In this document: piece after piece, positions 61,007 to 64,000 of the stretch
Layout of the letters: every line of letters begins with the position of its first letter
Numbering within the stretch: position 1 is the stretch's first letter
Assembly (NCBI GenBank): GCA_037953625.1
Contig: CM075655.1
Location: 25,128,001-25,192,000, forward strand
Length of the DNA stretch: 64,000 nt
From: Crotalaria pallida
Taxonomy: Eukaryota > Streptophyta > Magnoliopsida > Fabales > Fabaceae
Reading direction: 5' to 3'
Made by a program: the position numbers and the translations under genes
The notes under the pieces: generated by a model
Seen by the model: only the letters and a program-made list of their open reading frames with translations
Database searches by the model: none
Told to the model about the DNA's origin: nothing

Positions 61007-63060
61007 GATCATGAGATGTTTATGTTGTTTATTTGGTGAATCAATGTTTGATTTAAACTTGTTTTTGATTTTTGGTCTTGCATGTCTTGATTTTTGGTTT
61101 AATCTTAAGAAAAGCCTTGATTTGTGTTTTGATCTTTGATTTTTGTTTTGATCCTTGATTTTTGTTTTGATCTTGATTTTGTTTTGAGTTTGTAAATGAT
61201 TTTTGAAAACAAAAGCTTTCTTATTTTCTTCAAGTATATCTCGGTTTTGGTCCCTTTCTATTTAAAATGATTTTGTCTTTGATTTGTGTTCCCATGTTTA
61301 ATTTCATGACTTGATCTACATGGTTTAAGTGCATGCATGTTGATCTTGAACCTTGAAAAGTTATTTTTATGTTCTTTGAAAAAAACAAATCAAAAGTGTT
61401 TGTGTTGATTCATGATTGTTTTGTTAGCAAAGTTTAAGATTTGATCTTGCATGTTAATTTTAAATGAAAAGATTATGTGTTCTCTTTGTTGCATGTCTCG
61501 GTTTTTGGGAGAAAATTAGGGAAACAAGCTTTAAAATAATTTTCCTTATATGAACATGATTTAATCTAAGTGTTGATTTATGCATGTTGTATTCGGCTAT
61601 GTTTAAATTCATGTCTATGCTTTTATTTTGTGAGAACTTGATGTGTGCTCTATGTTTTTGCATGATCTTTGATTTGATTTAAATTAAAGTTGATGATTTT
61701 TCTAAGCTTAAGCTCACGGTTTTACTAGGAAAAAGAAAGAATATAATTGCATGATTTCATGTGTGTTTGATAATGCATGAATCTTGCTTTGATGTGTGTA
61801 TGGTCTCGGTCTATGCATGTTAACTAGGTTAGAATTCTTTTCCATGTAGTAACATAGGAATAATGCATGTACTTTGTAAAATAATTGATTAGGAATAAGC
61901 CTTGTGTTTAAATGAATTTATGTGTGTGTATTCGGTTTGAGTTTAAGTATGCCTAAATTATTTTGTTTTATTAGAAATGAAATGTTTTAGAAATTAATTA
62001 TGTGGTGGATGATTGAATCTAGTGTTTGATTTGTGAAATATTTGCTTAAGAATGAATGTTTGTTTGAAGTAAATGATTGATTAATTGTTTATGTGATTTG
62101 AATGATCAAAGTTTGTTGGTAATTGTGTGTGTGGTTGTGAAATTTATTCGGTTTGATCTATTTGAGTTTTGAGGTTGTGTTTATGATTTTCTAAAACTTG
62201 TTTTACGACAAAAACTTAAATTTTTAAAGTATTAATGTTGAATTAAAAAGTATTTGAAACAAAACGAGTTTTTACGATGTTTTTGGGTTTTATTAAATTG
62301 ATTTTTTTGTAAAACATTTCCTTGCTGTCCAAGGTTATTTAAGGTTGTTTTTGATTTTTAAAATGAGTTTATGAGACTCAAAGTTTGGTTTTTAAATGGT
62401 AATTGATTTGAGCAAAACCCGGATTGAAACCGGTGAATTTTTCGGTGTTTTTGAATGAGGTTATGGTGCTGTCCAAGACGGACCAGCAAACTAACTAAGT
62501 GATTTAAATTATTTTATTTGATGTTTTCAAAATGGTCTTGGAGTATTAAAAGAACTAAGAAAAGTTAAAAGTGTTTTTAAGAAAACAATCATGTTTTAAG
62601 ATTTCCGATGAAGGATGAAAAATATTTTCTTAATAAAAGATAATAATGAAAATGTGTTTTAATTAATTCGAGGGATGTTACAGACGAGGGATTAAGGCAG
62701 TGGCAGCAACAAGGATCCAAGAAGACTGTGCACGTATTTAATTTCTGGACCTCAGGTGAGAGAGTAGCTTTCCTAAGACACCGTGGTAGTAGGTGTTGTA
62801 TTAAGACGTTTCGTATCAGCTCAAAGATCGGAACTCAGTGGTTCTGAGTCAGTAGTATAGTGGCAATTGTTTGTCTTGTGTGGCCACTTATAAGAAGAAG
62901 ACAAAGACCACCTTGTTGTGTGTGATGTTTGTATGCTAATGATGTGATGTTTACATTTGCTTATCTATGCATGCTGATATTATCATTTGTTGAGTATGAG
63001 ATAAGGTGAAATAATTGGAAATAATGTTAATGAAAGAGATTAGAATTAAAAGACACTAAG

Positions 63061-64000
63061 TGTAACACCTAAGTTTATTTACCCTTTTATACCCTTAATT
63101 AAAATAGCAACTTGAAAATTCCTTTTTCGACTCATGAATTGATTAGTAAAAACTCTTAGTTATTTTTAATTCATAAGAAAATCTCCCGTCAAACGGACGG
63201 AGTTTCGTTTGTTTTTAAGACTTTTCCAAAAGTTCTGTTTTCCTGCAACCTGATAAATAATAATATTTTCAAATTTCAAAGCCAGCAGGGCTATTCACAT
63301 ATATGTATCAGCTAGTGCATCTTCGTGCACGCATCAGAAACAAGTTTAAACATCAGAACATAGTCATCAGAGTTAGTGGAATATAAACAGGTTTTAGGAA
63401 ATAAGTTTTTCCCCAAAATAGACCCCTTTTCCCAAAAGGAGTAGTCCTGGGCCCCAAAAAACTATTTACATTTATACACAACAAAATGATTTATATCATC
63501 GGGCCCAGGACATTCCCATGTCCTACATCACTAAAGGTAACCTACTCTCCCTGAGAGGGAGAGTACTCCTGCTCGGCCTGCTCAGGTGCATACTCTTCCT
63601 CAGTACCTGTGGTGATAGTAAGGAGTGAGTATTACACATAAAATGGGGAGGCAGTTTCCAATTAAGACATAATGCGACACTAAGCCATACACATTTAACA
63701 ATTCAATCACAACATCATAAACAAGAGTCAATTCATCACAATTCAATTTCGAGTATTCATTAGTTTCTCAAATCGATTTTGATTTAACATTTTCTTAAGT
63801 CTTTCGTTCCATGCATTTTAATCATATTTATATTCTTTTTATCTGTCCCTGGTCACGACCTACTGCGTCTGCACTCCTGTGCACTCACGACTTACTGCGC
63901 CCGGGTAAATCCCCTGGTCACGACCTACTGCGCTCGCACCACCGCGCGATAGCGACTTACTGCGCCCGGGTATGTTTCTCAATCCCCTGGTCACGACCTA
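63061..64000 (-). mobile_element. LTR E (TGTAAC-type), start only
   Basis: TGTAACACCT at 63061, orientation as D (its 3' end first). An acidic minus-strand frame ending TAG lies at 63543-63608, after an acceptor-like CACCACAG. Diverged tandem units with gapped palindromes (GGTC-AC-GACC 63851-63860, TGCAC-TCCT-GTGCA 63870-63883) run from 63845 to the window end. Confidence 0.6.

Larger units (their letters stand above)
55173..63060 (+). mobile_element. LTR C (TGTAAC-type), interrupted by D and E
   Basis: Starts TGTAACACCCCTC. Its first 150 bp align with D in reverse ('AAAAAGA.TTATTT..GAGTAAAGTATTTT'), so C and D are the same family in opposite orientation. A TATA box (TATATAAA, 55980-55987) precedes a CT-rich leader. 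D interrupts it at 56551-61011. A TGTTACAG at 62676-62683 looks like an LTR end but aligns with a splice-acceptor-like site of D (TTATTCAG), so C probably continues to 63060, where E is inserted. Right end outside the window. TG-rich stretch at 55490-55730. Confidence 0.6.

Noticed and set aside
62676..62682. TGTTACA as the right end of LTR C or B
   Set aside because: No matching target duplication (CTGTC or AGCAA versus GACGA), and the site aligns with an acceptor-like TTATTCAG in D, after which both continue with an exon-like stretch.
1..64000. tRNA or rRNA genes
   Set aside because: None seen; the tRNA-Asp and tRNA-Met matches are 12-18 bp primer sites of retroelements.

Overview
This is nuclear DNA of a flowering plant, most likely a eudicot. 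It shows an OSCA4.1-type membrane protein gene, a plant GH35 beta-galactosidase copy, and plant-specific retrotransposon lineages (Athila, Tat, Sire-like copia). The species cannot be named from the sequence. The window is a transposon-dense intergenic block in which elements sit inside elements. Only one host gene looks intact: a single-exon CSC1-like/OSCA4.1 ion-channel gene at 11628-14039. A second host-derived sequence, a beta-galactosidase copy at 24705-25685, is truncated and carries a stop codon.

Layout. 1-5493: right-hand parts of three nested minus-strand LTRs that end in TGTTACA. 5494-11187: a non-autonomous Athila-like element (LARD2) carrying a reversed Tat gag-protease fragment. 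11188-15473: the OSCA4.1 gene with a short 5' flank and an AT-rich 3' flank. 15474-22620: a second element of the same family (LARD1), with both LTRs, a tRNA-Asp primer site, a CTCTC target duplication and a 'plant transposon protein' ORF. 22621-24704: mostly anonymous sequence. 24705-25685: the beta-galactosidase copy. From 25686 on, the rest of the window lies inside one copia element (copia-1) that cut that copy.

Inside copia-1 the insertions can be ordered by their target duplications. A minus-strand Athila-family solo LTR (27061-32527, GCTGC) carries a minisatellite-bearing LTR element (27739-31899, ATCAT). The gag gene (from 32808) is split by solo LTR 'A' (33785-54885, AATGG). A carries a tandem pair of copia remnants, and their shared LTR carries a full-length minus-strand Athila (37416-47403, TTCTC). 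That Athila has an uninterrupted 1900-residue gag-pol ORF and LTRs with no difference seen, so it is the youngest insertion. Gag resumes at 54886, then is cut again at 55100 by further long TGTAAC-type LTRs (B, C, D with GATCA, and E) that run off the window.

The most unusual signal is in the LTRs. Several families carry clusters of short self-complementary words, and the word differs between families although its place in the LTR is similar (ACTCGAGT, TTAATCGATTAA, TAACCGGTTA, GATATCGATATC, GGACCGGTCC). Solo LTR A also has about 18 gapped palindromes around TGG at 53495-54178, whose arms change together so that pairing is kept.
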